A DNA stretch of 64,000 bases from contig NC_035448.2 in NCBI RefSeq assembly GCF_002127325.2, positions 129,467,144 through 129,531,143 on the forward strand, read 5' to 3'. A program made the translations under genes and the position numbers. Under the pieces are notes generated by a model that saw only the letters and a program-made list of their open reading frames with translations, ran no database searches and was not told the origin of the DNA. The first letter of the stretch is position 1. Each line of letters opens with the position of its first letter. Shown one piece after another: positions 41,230 through 54,200 of the stretch. The DNA is from Helianthus annuus (lineage: Eukaryota; Streptophyta; Magnoliopsida; Asterales; Asteraceae).

Positions 41230-44200
41230 TGTAACACCTCGAATTTTTGTGTCCAATGATGTGTTAACACGTGTCATTTGTTTACACGTGGCATCTATAA
41301 TAAATAAAGGACTAATTTTGACAAACCTTGAAAGTATATAAATTCGAGGGTTATAAAATGTCAACAAGGGTAAATATACTGTATAGTATCCCTAAATAAT
41401 GCTTAAACCTTCAAACGAATAAATTAAAGATCGTACGAAAACAAAACGCGGAAGAAAGTGAGAGATTACAAACTACAGGGGTTAACTGTGTCAACATGTT
41501 TAATAATACCTCTGAGTGACCCTTTAACGTTCCAAAGACTTTGTAACAGTATTATACCCTCACTAAAATAATATATATGAATTTCGCGAAGTTTCGATAT
41601 GAAACGAGAAAGTTACGATTGAATTCGTAGAAGAAGGGTTAAAAGCGTCAACAGTGAAAGTTAAGGCTTTCCAATATAATTAATAAATAAACCGGGGACT
41701 TAATAATGCGGGTAAATAACACGAGGCCCCTATCGGTAAATAACCGAGGGCCAAACCGCAAAGTTACCCCTTCAAACCCGAAAGGTCAGGTAAATCATTA
41801 CGAAAGATTTCGTTATTAATGGCCAGATTCTGTAATCATAACAAAAGATTTTAAAATTCTGAAATCTTAACCTCTCGCGACCCACGTGAAGGTTATGGTT
41901 AAGTTGAGGCGGGCCGCGAGCCACCTCAAATACGCGCCTGATTTCTTAAACTCAAGCGACCCGCGTTAAAGTGCATGGGAACTCCCATGCGGGCCGCGTG
42001 AAGTGCCCAGATGCAGAAAGTTGTAGTTTCTTGCCTTTTGGAGCTTTTGAACGATCAAACAACCAATTAATGGAGCATGGGTGCCCCCTACACGACCCAT
42101 ACCACTTAGGGACACCTGCCCATGATCCATAATCAATTGTAGACTGTTGTGTAATGATCTTGAAGGCTCTTGAGCACTATAAATAAGCTACATTGGCTCA
42201 TAACATTCACACAACTCAAAAATACATCTCTGATCATTCTAAGGAGCTCTCAAGCATCTTTCTCTGCTCCATAAGCAAGAACACAACTTCTGTAAGTGAT
42301 CCAACCCTTTGTGGTTTCACATTTCCTTAGTAAATGGCTAAGAACCAAACCGTCGTAACTACGGTTTGACTTTACAATAAATCAGTAATGGTTCAGTCTT
42401 ATGACGAATCAAAAGTGGTTATGAGTTGGTATTTATGTGGGTAATAAACCTCTAAAATGGTTCCCCCTGATCACCACTCTAACTATGTCAAATGTCGAGT
42501 CAAACGTACGGTTAAAAAGTCAACAGAAAGCTATTTTAGCAATTTATGCATAATCTGTAATGTATATGTTATGGAACCTGTTTTGACAATCATAAAACAT
42601 GATAATAAGTATATAAACCTGTTTGCGCTCGTTTGAATCGATCATTTGCTATATTGAACCGGTTCGGAACCGAAAGTCGCATAAGTTTGACTTTTGCTTT
42701 GACTTCAGTTCTGACCCGTTTTAGTGAGGTATAAATATACCTTAGGACTCTCTTAGGACCAGGTCACATGTTGGTATACGCCTCTGTGGTCGGTTCATGA
42801 GTTATCCGAGTCTTTTACGTATTTCCGTCATTCGCCTAAAAGTTGACCGTAACGGCCTTTTAAAATTAAAACGAGTATTTCGGACACGTGAACGGACCAA
42901 AACCTTGCTTATTAAATTATAAGCATGTCCTTAAAGTTTCACGTCAATCCGAGGTCTAGAATGAGAGTTATGCTAAAAGGCGCACTTTTAAGAAAGTTTT
43001 ATAATTAACGGCGCAATTAGCATAACGCCCATCTAACCCAAGTTTTCATCACCAAAACTTTTACCCACTGTGGTAAAATAATATTTTGGGAATTTTAGAG
43101 ATTTTTAATAATTTTTACCTTGCTCATAACCTGCGGTTATGGCTACGGTTCGGTTAATACCGAATATGCCCTTTTCGGCCAAAACATGAGTTCTACAAGG
43201 TCTTTTGACCCGATTCCAGTTGCTACTGGTTTTAAATAATAAATAAAGTATTTTAAGCTTTATAAGCTGTTCGGGAAACTCAGATTTCCTGTAGAACTCG
43301 AAAATCCCTTTTAAAGTCTTTAAAATGACCGAAAAGCCCCTACGGGGCATAATATTAACTTAAACTCGTTACGGGCATTACGGAAGGTATCCTACTGATA
43401 CCAAAATACTTTTAAGGCATATTGACTTAGGAAATAAGCGTAGGACACTTATGGTTAACCGTTTCGCCTATTTGCGCACACGGTACGGCCCATGGAACTA
43501 GTTTTCGTGCAATAGCCGATATGGGTCAAATTATATTATTTGAACCCCAAAATCCAGAGTATGAACTAGAAACCCATATAAAACAAGTCTCTGAACTTGT
43601 TGGGTCCAAATCATACTCCATTCTCGGTTTTCGCCTTTTCGTGCGAATTAACCATATCTATATATCGGAATCAACCGGTTTAAGCTACGGCTAATACAAG
43701 GACCGTTAGGATTCTAAGAGGTTAATTAAAACCTTCGTTCCAGATTAGGAGCCCCAGTAAAAGCTATCGGTGACTTGATCTAAATTAAGGATTTATACTT
43801 GCAAAGGTAAATACTTTAACTTATTTCCCCTATATGGGCTTGGGTTACGGTATATTAATACCGCTTGATTGAGCATTATATAATTCCATCGCTTAGGTGG
43901 TTAATTGATTAAATATGATCGGCTCATTTAAACAGTTTTGTTGCTTATAAGCCTTTGGGGGGTTTAATGACCGTTGTCCCGGATATTCTTGGCATCATTT
44001 TACGAAATGGCCACGACCATCGACATCCCGGTGTAGGCGTACACCCGGTATAAAGTGTCGACATTAAAAATTAAAAGACGTAGCCGTTGGTTTTCATACT
44101 ACGGTTTTACGCAAACGTGGTGTGTCTATAAATCTTTAACCCGGCACGACCCGGGCTACTGAACGCATAAAAGAACATGTAAAACGTTCACAAGATCATT

Positions 44201-44628
44201 ATGAATTTTCCCAAGTTATAAAAGAGTTTGTGCCTTGTGCATTCAAATCAATTTTAATAAACATTTTCAAATGTGTCAGTTGAATGTATTTACCAGTGTA
44301 AACTGACGTATTTTCCCCAAAAAGATTAAGTGCAGGTACCTAAACGTAATTGGCTGGTATTAGCTCCCTAGCGTCGGGATAAGCCTCGCAAGCTTGATTG
44401 CAGTATCTGATGGAACAATACTTTATGTTTACTTACGATCCGCTGTGGATATATTCAACCCCTGTAATACATTTTGATATTACGATCAGAGGTTGAAATT
44501 TATATATTTAACTTATGCTTCCGCTGTGCATAATATAATTGTGTGGTTTGACTATATTGTTGCCAACATCGTCACGGTAATCCCCCACCGGGCCCACCGG
44601 TGAGACACGTGGAAATCGGGGTGTGACA
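41230..44628 (+). repeat. 5' LTR of copy 1
   Basis: 3399 bp, TGTAACACCTCG...CGGGGTGTGACA. CTATAAATA at 42177-42185 is the probable TATA box, with a TCTCTGCTCCATAAGCAAG leader after it. No significant ORF. Near 41860-42340 it differs strongly from the LTR at 57612. Confidence 0.88.
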
Positions 44629-44631
44629 GGT

Positions 44632-44643
44632 TGGTATCAGAGC
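44632..44643 (+). other. Primer-binding site, tRNA-iMet type, copy 1
   Basis: TGGTATCAGAGC begins three bases after the LTR end; this is the standard initiator-Met primer site. Confidence 0.9.
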
Positions 44644-44799
44644 CAACATTGAGTGAATTAAACACTATCCTGATGTGTTTAATCTCAATGACACAATTGC
44701 ACATACTTGAGTCTAGACAATAACTTAGGACAAATTCGGATTATTACTCCTTTTTGTCTTTATTTTCGATTGATTTTTAATAAATTTTGGAGCAGGAAA

Positions 44800-46014
44800 A
44801 TGCCACCTGTTATATTCCGAGGAAGAGGAAGGGGAAGAAGAGGCCGAGGAGAAATCGTGACACATCACGATAAAGAAGCTGGACCATCTGGTACAAGACA
44901 TCCTTCGATGACACGGAGCGAAGAGCCACAACGACGAAGAGATCTTTACGAACCCGCGAGGCATTCCACTTCGCACAGCTCAACGCCATCCTACCGGCAT
45001 TCCTTTGGGCCAGATTCAGAAAATGATCCTAACAACCCACAACCTTCCTTCATACCTCTACAACGTTCGGTTTCGCACCGGAATTACGACGACCCTACTC
45101 CCTACTACATAGGTCAGTTCAATCCGGCTGACTACATACAGGAACCTTCAGGATTTGTTCCGCTAGGTCCACAAGACCACTTTTCTGAAGATCCCATGGA
45201 GGAAGATGAGGATCCTACTGAACCAGCTCGTGGTACGCCCACGCATCCGATAGAAGTTTCTGATGGGTCATCCTTCCATGGAACGCCCTATCAAGGACCT
45301 GACAGTTTCCAAGCGATGTTTGACCGACATGAATGGTACTATACGCCATCTCAACAAACATCTCAACAACCGAGACATCCACAGGATCCCTCTGAGGATT
45401 CACGCTTTGAGGCAGTTACGCCACCACCTCCGCCACCGGCGCAACCAGTAATACCTGATCCGCCGAGGCGTAGGAGGACAAATGCTCGTATGTCTACACG
45501 AGGAGGAGGAGGTATCCACTTCAGCACTCCTCGACATTCTAGTAGTAGCCACTATCCGCCACTACAAGAAGAAGGACCTTCAAGTCCTATACAGGAGGCG
45601 AACTCCGCACCTACTGCACGAAATTCGCCACCATTTGGGTATGACCAACCCATACCAGCTTACACAGGTCCAACGGCTTACAACCCGTTTGAACCGTCAT
45701 AAGCACAATACAACTACGGCTATGAGCGCGACCCATATGTGGTGTCGGCAAGATATAATGCGCGCTACCCTGACGGAGCACATGGAAACATGGGACCACC
45801 GGATTACTCAGCTCATGGGTATCCAATACCTCCCAGACCTCCAGTTCCGCATCAAGCGCCACAACCACGATTCTCTCCTCCTGAATAGGAAGAAATACTC
45901 CATCAACTAGATCGTGTGGAGAGAGAGTTCGAGGAAGAAAAGAAAAGCCACCGAGGATTTCTCAAGGGCTTGGCGAACCTACTAAAGGGCAAAAAGAAGA
46001 AACGTGACCACTAG
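44800..46014 (+). pseudogene. Extra ORF upstream of gag, with two in-frame stops (copy 1)
   Basis: ORF of about 404 codons starting MPPVIFRGRGRGRRGRG (RG-rich, RNA-binding-like). It continues in a P/H/S-rich low-complexity protein with PPPPPPAQPVIPDPPRRRRT and ends in a basic coiled segment (REFEEEKKSHRGFLKGLANL, then KGKKKKRDH). In-frame TAA (45700-45702) and TAG (45886-45888) stand where CAA and CAG would fit the Q-rich context. Reading past them is clean to the TAG at 46012-46014. Similar RG/P-rich ORFs between LTR and gag occur in plant chromoviruses; their function is unknown. The C-terminal coiled coil and RG box suggest an RNA or nucleocapsid role (inference). Confidence 0.65.
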
Positions 46015-46049
46015 CCCTTAATAGTTGTACTAATGTAATTTCTACTTTA

Positions 46050-46165
46050 AAACAAGTCCCTGTGTGGACAACTTATCATATTTCAGTCCCTACGTGGACT
46101 TATATTTAGTCCTTGCATGGACACCTATCTTGTATTAGTCCCTGCGTGGACTTGTCACTTATTTT
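46050..46165 (+). repeat. Short AGTCCCTGCGTGGAC repeat
   Basis: Four spaced variants of AGTCCCT(G/A)(T/C)GTGGAC in 115 bp after the extra ORF; also present at 62430-62540 in copy 2. Confidence 0.75.
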
Positions 46166-46562
46166 AAAACCTCTATGGAGGTATGTATTATTTGAAAGAC
46201 CCGTTTAGGGCAATATGTAATTGTATTTGAGATTTTGGAATGTATGTTATGAGTTTTGTTTTAATATATATAAAAATAAATCAAAACCATTCCTTTTATA
46301 TTGATCTGCCTAAATAAAGAATCTTAAAAGGTGAAACCTAGCTTGGGGTCTGTTAAGATCTAGTCAAGATGGTACGTCCTAACTGAAAAGATTCTGATTC
46401 CCTGTTAACCTCTGTACGCATGTTAACATTCATGGCAGATGTGATTCGTTATAATCACGCACGTCATTCTTATACAATAATCCTTTAAGGATTTCAAAAC
46501 CCAACTAAATGATATATAAATCGTGGGTTAAATCACCAATGAAGGTGATCAATATTATAAAG

Positions 46563-46940
46563 ACATCCATTAGTGATGCAATGCCTACGGGCCAGTATTA
46601 TTAAAACATCCATTAGTGATGCAGTGCCTACGGGCCAGGATTATTAAAACATCCATTAGTGATGCAGTGCCTACGGGCCAGAATTATTAAAACATCCATT
46701 AGTGATGTAGTGCCTACGGGCCAGTATTATTAAAACATCCATTAGTGATGCAGTGCCTACGGGCCAGAATTATTAAAACATCCATTAGTGATGTAGTGCC
46801 TACGGGCCAGTATTATTAAAACATCCATTTGTGATGTAGTGCCTACGGGCCAATATTATTAAAACATCCATTAGTGATGTAGTGCCTACGGGCCAACCAT
46901 ATTAAGACATCCATTAGAGGTGTAGTGCCTATGGGCCATA
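46563..46940 (+). repeat. 43-bp minisatellite, about nine units
   Basis: Unit ACATCCATTAGTGATGCAGT followed by GCCTACGGGCCAG and TATTATTAAA, starting at 46563, 46606, 46649 and so on. Contiguous, so tandem rather than spaced repeats. Confidence 0.9.
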
Positions 46941-47265
46941 ATAATTGTCTTATAAAGACAAAAGGCAGTGGTAGTCTATGACTCTCTGTCAGAAAGAGAT
47001 AAAAGAACTACGGTTCAACTCTCTATGCCTTTGATTCTCTGAAATCTCGGCTAACATTATAAAACATCATCATGATTAGGCTTTATGCCGCCAATACTAT
47101 TTATATAGTTAAAATAGGATATATTCAAATCCTAATATTTAATGAAATAAAAAGTTAACCAAATATGGTCTCTGTACCATGGTTGACAAATTGTCATAAA
47201 AGACAATCATATAATAATCTCCTAAATTAAAATTTTGTTATCTTCTGTAACAGATTCAAGTTACA

Positions 47266-48376
47266 ATGGCGGATCCCAATGGAGAGAACAACCACACAAA
47301 TGAAGATGACTATGACAACGCGTCAGTGCACTTAACAGGCGCACAACTGAAGGCTCTGATTGACAATGCTGTTCAGGCAGCTATTGATCGTCAACATACT
47401 GAGTCACAGGGCAGAACAGTGTCAAAACCACCCTCTAAACCAAAGACACACTCCAAACCACCCTCTGAACCCAAGAAAGATGACGACAAGCACTCGTCTA
47501 CTGAGCACAGCGTTCATCGCGATAGAGAATATACTGATGCGTCAAGTGCTAAGGGTTGCACCTACAAATACTTTGTATCATGTAAGCCCCGTGAATTTAC
47601 AGGGGAGAAAGGTGCTGTGGACTGTATCACCTGGCTGGATGAGATGGACACTATCGTGGACATCAGCGGGTGTGCAGAGAGGGACGTGGTTAAGTTTGTG
47701 TCCCAGTCATTCAAGGGCGAGGCCCTGGCATGGTGGAGAGCTCTGGTGCAGGCTTCAGGTAAGTCTGCCTTGTACAAAATGTCATGGGGGGAGTTTATTA
47801 CCCTCATAAAAGAAAACTACTGCCCTCAGCACGAGGTTGAGAAGATTGAGGCAGATTTTGTCTCACTAGTGATGACAAACCTGGATTGTCAAGCATATCT
47901 GACAAGTTTTAACACTATGTCACGCCTGGTGCCATATCTTGTGACACCAGAACCTAGAAGGATTGCCCGTTTCATTGGGGGCTTAGAGCCGGCGATCAAG
48001 GCCAGCGTAAAGGCCTCTAGGCCAACGACCTTCAGGTCAGTTACTGACCTCTCCTTGTCTCTTACACTTGATGCTGTCCGTCTGAGGGCACAAAGGAGCA
48101 AGGAGGCTGAAAAACGAAAACGTGAGGATGATACCTCACGAAAGTCTGGGAAAAAGCACCGTGGAAACGGTGAGGGCAAGAAAGGATCGGAGGCAAGGAA
48201 GGAGGGGCAAGCTGATGGAAGACCTCACTGCAAGGTCTGCAAGAAACCTCACTCCAGGAAGTGTAGGTTTGCGTCTGGTTCACAGTCGCAACAAAAGACT
48301 CCACCCTGTGGGCTATGCAAGTCCAAGGATCATAAGACAGTGGAGTGCAAAAAAGATAAAGGATGCAACCTGCTTT
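47266..48376 (+). CDS. Gag of the chromovirus-like element, copy 1 (frameshifted C-terminus)
   Basis: Starts MADPNGENNH. A retrotransposon gag domain (about residues 110-260) contains ITWLDEMDTIVDISGCAERD and FKGEALAWWRALVQASGK, then HEVEKIEADFVSL. It then turns basic (KKHRGNGEGKKGSEARKEG) and reaches Cys-rich CKVCKKPHSRKCRF and CGLCKSKDHKTVECKK zinc-binding modules. At about 48347-48353 a run of six A, where five would keep the frame, shifts the reading so that this ORF ends CNLL. The continuation (DATCFNCNEKGHIKSNCPKY) lies in the next frame. Gag forms the particle shell in the cytoplasm and packages the RNA. Start chosen from the conserved M after AAGTTACA. Confidence 0.82.
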
Positions 48377-49021
48377 AATTGTAACGAAAAGGGGCACATA
48401 AAGAGTAATTGCCCGAAGTATGCCAAGAAGGCGGAAGAGACGAAGAAGTCGAATGCGAGAGTTTTTCGCTTGGATGCAAAGGAAGCGGTTAAGGACGACA
48501 ATGTGCTTACAGGTACTTTTCTCGTAAATAATATATTTGCAAGAGTACTGTTCGATTCTGGCGCTGATAAATCCTTTGTAGACCAGAAATTTTGCCAACT
48601 ACTAAATATGCCAATCAAAACCCTTGACGTGAAATACGAAGTAGAGTTAGCAGACGGCACGATAGAAACCGTCTCTACTGTTCTAGAAGGATGTGAAATG
48701 TCCATTAGGAACCATTCTTTTCCTTTATCTCTACTTCCCTTCAAATTGGCGGGTTTTGACATCGTGCTAGGCATGGACTGTTTATCCCATAACCAGGCCC
48801 AAATCATTTGCGGCAAAAGACAGATAGTTTTAAAGACTCCGAGTGGTGAATCTCTTACCATTCGAGGGAATACGCATTTCGGATTGCCCGAAGACGTATC
48901 TATGCTGAAAGCTTCAAGGTGTTTGAACAGAGGCTGTGTAATTTACATGGCTCAGGTGATAATTGAAGAACCAAAGCCGAAGATCGAGGATCTTCCTGTC
49001 ATTTCTGAATACCCGAGGTTT
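48350..49021 (+). pseudogene. Gag zinc knuckle and protease start, copy 1, cut by the gap
   Basis: Frame +1 relative to gag. The CCHC knuckle CFNCNEKGHIKSNC (near 48375-48420) is followed by the aspartic protease: FARVLFDSGADKSFVDQKF (near 48535-48590, active-site DSGA), ELADGTIETVSTVLEGC, and the C-terminal-type block FDIVLGMDCLSHNQAQI. The frame runs open to 49021 and then meets 13 N. RT/RNase H/integrase, expected next, are absent. Whether they are missing from the genome or only from the assembly cannot be told. Confidence 0.75.
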
Positions 49022-49034
49022 NNNNNNNNNNNNN
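49022..49034. other. Assembly gap of 13 N
   Basis: Unknown bases separate the protease-coding sequence from unrelated AT-rich DNA, so the join may not be a true adjacency. Confidence 0.99.
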
Positions 49035-49943
49035 CGACGCCAGCTTTAGTTGGTACTTGTAATCCCATGATAAATAATGATTTACTTACTTTTTTTTATA
49101 CATATATAATTCCTCTGTAAATTTATAGTATATAATATAAGAAATAAAATAATTATAGATAAATAAAGATGTGTCTATACGAAATAAGATTGCTTTTTTT
49201 TAATAAAAGCAAGATTTAAGAGAAACTTAAATGGTGTCAGCCTGTTTAAATCCACTATCCCAAATGATGATGGTTCAAATTCTATTTGAAAATAAAATCG
49301 AGTAGCTTGTTAAAAACAAAACTAAAACTTAAATAATATGACACACTCAAAAAAACGTATATATATTTTATATTTCTTTTACCTTGCACAACATAATATC
49401 ATATACCATCTACGGTCTACCTACTACACTATACCATATGCCTTATACACTTACACTATCGGATATATCATATACCATAAACAATATACCAAATATGTAA
49501 CGCATCTATAACTCACACACAATAACATAATAAAATAATTTAAGAAAAGTTATCGTTATGAAAAGTAGTCCGTCAAAATGAATATTAGTGTAACATAGCA
49601 TCATCAAATTTGGACAGTAATATTTGTCGATGAATTCAAACTTGATATTTAAAATTACTCTCTATCGGTCAAACTTGATATTTTTAAGTTAAAATTAGTC
49701 AGAATTATCTGTATTATCTATATGACCAAAATTGATCATTGAGTATCAAACTTGGCTAATCAGTAATTGGGTACCAAAATTAGTTTTTACTTGTTAATAT
49801 ACACACATATATAGTCGTTATGTTTCTAGATGGTTAACTGCTATTGAGTTATAGGTAATACTTATTTGACTATTTCTTGAAAGTAAGGCTATGGTGTTAA
49901 AAAAGCATGTAACCAATAATTTTGATTCAGGTGCCATTCTAAA
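49035..49943. other. AT-rich sequence, no gene seen
   Basis: Low-GC DNA with short repeats of CAAACTTGATATTT (near 49640 and 49670) and CATATACCAT. No reading frame of note. Confidence 0.4.
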
Positions 49944-49945
49944 AC

Positions 49946-49980
<35 letters not shown>

Positions 49981-50098
49981 TAACAATAACAATAACAATA
50001 ACAATAACAATAACAATAACAATAACAATAACAATAACAATAACAATAACAATAACAATAACAATAACAATAACAATAACAATAACAATAACAATAAT
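49944..50098. repeat. Compound (AAT)n(AACAAT)n microsatellite
   Basis: About 10 AAT units followed by about 20 perfect AACAAT hexamers. Confidence 0.95.
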
Positions 50099-50473
50099 CT
50101 AATCTTTACTTTCTATAAAAGGAGAAAACCCAATAACATATGAAAAGCTGATGTGTCAGTTAGAGAAGCTTAATATTAAAACACTTTAAAATTCAAAACT
50201 CTGGCCAACATTCATCAAACCTCTGCCTTCCATTCATGCTTCAAACCTCTACCTTCGATCCAAACTTCAAACATCTGGCCAAATTCAAATTTCAAAATTC
50301 TGGCTCCAGATTTAAAATTCAAATCATATATGTGTATAAAGTTCTTTTTAATTTCAAATTCTCATAACAAACATAAACTCTAACTCTCTCTCTCTCTCTA
50401 CTGTTTCAATTTCTCTCTCTCTCTGTTTCTCATCGGAGCCTGAGAATTCCATCAGCAAACTACGAAGAAGTAG

Positions 50474-50767
50474 ATGAAGAATCTCCTAGGTCAACACACA
50501 ACCTACGTTGCTAATCTCGACCCTCAGGTACTGTTTATTCATCATGTTTACCATCTATTTGAATATTATGCAGACCAACGGTAGTTTAAAAATAGATATT
50601 TTTTGATTTTTTTTCTTTTTATCACAAATAGTAGGTTTGTATGCTAAATGTTCTTCAGGTAGATCTTGCTGGATTTGTTATTTGGTGTGGAAGTCTTGAC
50701 TTCGTTGGCCGAACTTCAAAATGTAATCAAGGTTATAAAATGGACTCAACTTTATTGATGAAGAGGT
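50474..50767 (+). pseudogene. Gene-like fragment, faintly like SF3B4 (spliceosome protein)
   Basis: Possible exon 50474-50527 (ATGAAGAATCTCCTAGGTCA...CCTCAG, then GTACTG) encodes NLLGQHTTYVANLDPQ. This resembles the start of SF3B4-type RRM proteins, where NLLGQH and VGNLDPQ occur with about 8 more residues between them. The next exon-like piece (50659-50767) reads VDLAGFVIWCGSLDFVGRTS, which is not RRM sequence in this frame. A CT-rich leader (50390-50430) precedes the ATG. It could be a captured gene fragment in a transposon or a small unrelated gene. I am not sure. Confidence 0.3.
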
Positions 50768-51240
50768 AATGTCTGTTTGTGTTTAAAAATAGATGTATAT
50801 GTGTGTATTCTTGATTCATCATGTTTACCATCGACATAAGATATTATGCAGACCAACGGTTAGTTAAAAATATATATTTTTTTTTTAGTTTTTCTTTTTA
50901 TCACAAACTGTAGGTTTGTATGTTAAATGTTCTTCAGGGTAGATCTTGCTGGATTTGTTATTTGGTGTGGAAGTCTTGACTTCGTTGGCCGAACTTCAAA
51001 AATGTTAATCAAGGTTATAAATGGATCTCAACTTATTAATGAAGAGGGTAATGTCTGTTTGTGTTTAAAAATAGATGTATATGTGTGTATTCTTGATTCT
51101 ATGTTTTGTAGGTTTGAAATATGAAATGTTCTGAGTTTTGTTACCTTCTGCAATCATAACTATAGTCTTTATTTCTGGCAATATTAATAACAGGTTCAAT
51201 GAATTCATTAGTTGTTTTTATCACAAACTGTATGTTTGTA
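50532..51240 (+). repeat. About 280-bp tandem repeat; third unit split by a solo LTR
   Basis: Unit 1 (about 50532-50812) and unit 2 (about 50812-51100) share CATCATGTTTACCATC, TATGCAGACCAACGGT, TTCTTCAGG(G)TAGATCTTGC and GGAAGTCTTGACTTCG. A third unit starts near 51100, is interrupted at 51241 and resumes at 55147 (TTCTTCAGGTCGATCTTGCT). Confidence 0.75.
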
Positions 51241-51241
51241 T

Positions 51242-54200
51242 TGTGACAACTGTCAAATTTGCATGCATTCGTACAATTATTAAATGATGATTAGTGCTTA
51301 ATGACTGTGATGATTACAATTTATGACTTAAATTGCTTTCTGATTTCTGCATTATACTTACATGTGCATCACATATTGCAAATGCCATATCAGTACTGCA
51401 TGCAAACGTATTGACATAAAAGACGCACAAAGCACAGTTAGCACAGTTAACAGACGAACCAGGAAAATGCTGACGGAGTTCAGTAGATAGACAAACATTG
51501 TATTGAGACACAGGAATGAGCCGGTAGTCAAGTGTTACACTAGTATAGTGTGTAGGAAAGTAAGGATCACAAAATTCCTTCCTAGAGATATTTTAAGTGC
51601 TGGAAAGTGCCTAAAACTCAATTAAAATGCCAAATTTAACAAAATTCAGCAATAAATCAGCATTTGAACACAATTAGATCATGCAGAAATATGCTCAAAT
51701 GGCCCTGAATACTTTCCTAAGTGTTGGGAAATTAAAAAGTGTCACAAAAGGGTACATAAAGAACACTAAACGGTATAGTTTGACACTTTAACGAACCGGT
51801 ATCTAACCAAACAACCGGACACTACCTGAAACACCCAAAATTACACTAGAAGCATTGTTTTAATGTTTCCAAACTAGTTATGATCCCCGAACATCATAAC
51901 ACATCTTATAACTTATTAACACCATTAAATCCCCAATCAAGACACTTGAAACTTAACTTGTTTATGTAATTAGTAATTAAAACACAACCAAGACCCCCCC
52001 CCCCCATGTATGGACGGTTACAAGGGTGTGGCCCACCCTTGATTTCTTTGATTTGCTTTGATATCCTAGTTGTACTTAGGGAGCATATTATACAATGGTT
52101 ACCTAAACTAGGATATAAGGAAGATATGGAAGATCATAACCTTCATTATCTTTCACCCACTAACACACACAAAGCTTCCCTATCCTCCCTCCATGCTCAC
52201 GGCCACACCCCATCACCACCCTACCTCCATTTTCAACCTTCTTCCATTCATTCCCATGTGATATTAAGGTGTAAGGAGCTAAGTTAGGAAGCTTGGAGCT
52301 TTCGGAAGTTGAAGGACCTTCACCGTTTGCTTTTATCCGCTCGTTTTATTCACTTGATCATCCCTAGCCTTATGCTAGTGGTAAGAGTCTTGATCTCTTC
52401 ATTTTACATCTATATTGAGTAGTTAAAAGATGTTACATGATAAATACTTGAAGAACACTAAAGAACATAACCATGAAACATGAACATAAGCTTGATATAT
52501 GAAGTAATCTTGATGAAACTATGTTGTTTAAGTATTGTTTTGCTTCTTGATGATTGATTCTTGTGTTTATGATGTTAGACATCATAAGAAACCTACTAGA
52601 TTGTGATTAAACACATGATCTAGTAAGTTAAGATGATGATCTTGTGAAAGACCAAGATGATCATACTTTATGTAGAGATGAACTTGAATGATAAAAGTTG
52701 TTTTCATATGTGATAATGATTTAAACACAATACGAGTCTTGTGAGTGGATGATTTCCAAAATAGTTTTCTCAAGAAACTAAGTTAATAACAAGATTTACC
52801 TAGACTTGGTTCTTACATAAACAGATACTATTTTTAAGGGTTAAACAAGTGTAGAAACACTTGTGTAACAAAAAGATTACATAAAGAAGCACTTTTAGAA
52901 AATGTGTTTGGAAGCTGTAAACACTCAACTCCTTTAAAGATGAAGCTTGTAAAGAAGTAAATACATTTCAAAGGGTAACTAAACCTACTAAACACACTAC
53001 CAAGTTACTACAAGTCTTTATGAAAGTTCAAGTTCATGTTGTTATGTAAATAGCATTGATTTAGCACTTGGTAAGTGTTGGTTAAGTTGTTGATTGTTTG
53101 TGATGATTTTAAAAAGAAAATGATATGCTTTGATAGCATGGACACCTCCATTTTTGGGGAAACTATAGCAAAATCTTCTAAAAATATAAACACTTAGAAA
53201 AAAAAATACTTTCTAACAAATATTTACAAGTGTGTTTTAACTATGGTTTTCAATATAAACTTTGCCATAATTTTTGTAACAAAAATACAAATATTGGAGG
53301 TTGGTTTTTGTAAATAAAAATAACTAAATATATATATATTTAGAAGACAATGTGTGTGATTATTTGTATACTTTGTGTATTAGTTATATTATTTTAGGAT
53401 TTGAAATAATATAACTTAACATATACCAAGAATTTACAATCCAACATATTACCAAAATCACAAGGAATAAATACACAAGTTACACACACAATATTGGGAA
53501 ACCGAACGAAAGAATGTAACTTACAAAATATTCCGGAAAATACATTTATAAGTATATTTTTGGTGAATAATATTTTGGACACAAGAAAGGAAAATATGAT
53601 TTTTCCAATTATTACAAAGTTATATCATATTTTTGATAAGGAGAAAATATATTATTTTGGGGAGTAAAGATATATTTTCTTGTAATTTTAGAAGATATAC
53701 TATTTTTGGGAAAAAATATATATTTTCTTGGTTAAACTTGAAATACATTATTGGATAGAATAAGTTTATAAATATTTTCTAAGTGAGACTTGAAAACATA
53801 TTATTTTGGAACTACAAATATTTTTGTCGAAAGGAAAAATTATAAGTAATTTTTCTAAGTAATAACTCTTAAATATATATTTTGGGAAATATATATTAGT
53901 GGACTTTTATTAGAAATAATATTTTGTAAAGTTTAACACAAAATTAAGTATAAGAATACTTAACTATTACAAGAAGATACGTATCCTCGTACGTATAAAT
54001 CCACGCTGGATTACGACTCCAATACATGGCAAGTCATACAAATACAAGAATACAAATATACCCATCCTTGGGAAGGATATACATGTTTAAATACTTGAGA
54101 AGTAATAAGTGAAGATATTTATTATTTTAAGAAATAAGTATATATTTGGAATAACATTGATGACACTTTGAAAACATAACTCAAGGACACTAATCATTAC

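Larger units (their letters stand above)
41230..49021 (+). mobile_element. Chromovirus-like Ty3/Gypsy element, copy 1, truncated at an assembly gap
   Basis: 5' LTR 41230-44628, a tRNA-iMet-type PBS at 44632, an extra ORF (44800-46014), a 43-bp minisatellite, gag (47266 on) and the start of protease (to 49021), where a run of N begins. RT, integrase and the 3' LTR are not seen. The long LTR, TGTAACACC...GGTGTGACA ends and the Met PBS fit the Tekay/Del group (inference). It is inserted in a LINE ORF1. Confidence 0.88.

Noticed and set aside
46563..46940. Regular 43-bp repeats that could look like a CRISPR array
   Set aside because: Units are contiguous without unique spacers, lie inside a plant retrotransposon and are copied in the second element; it is a minisatellite.
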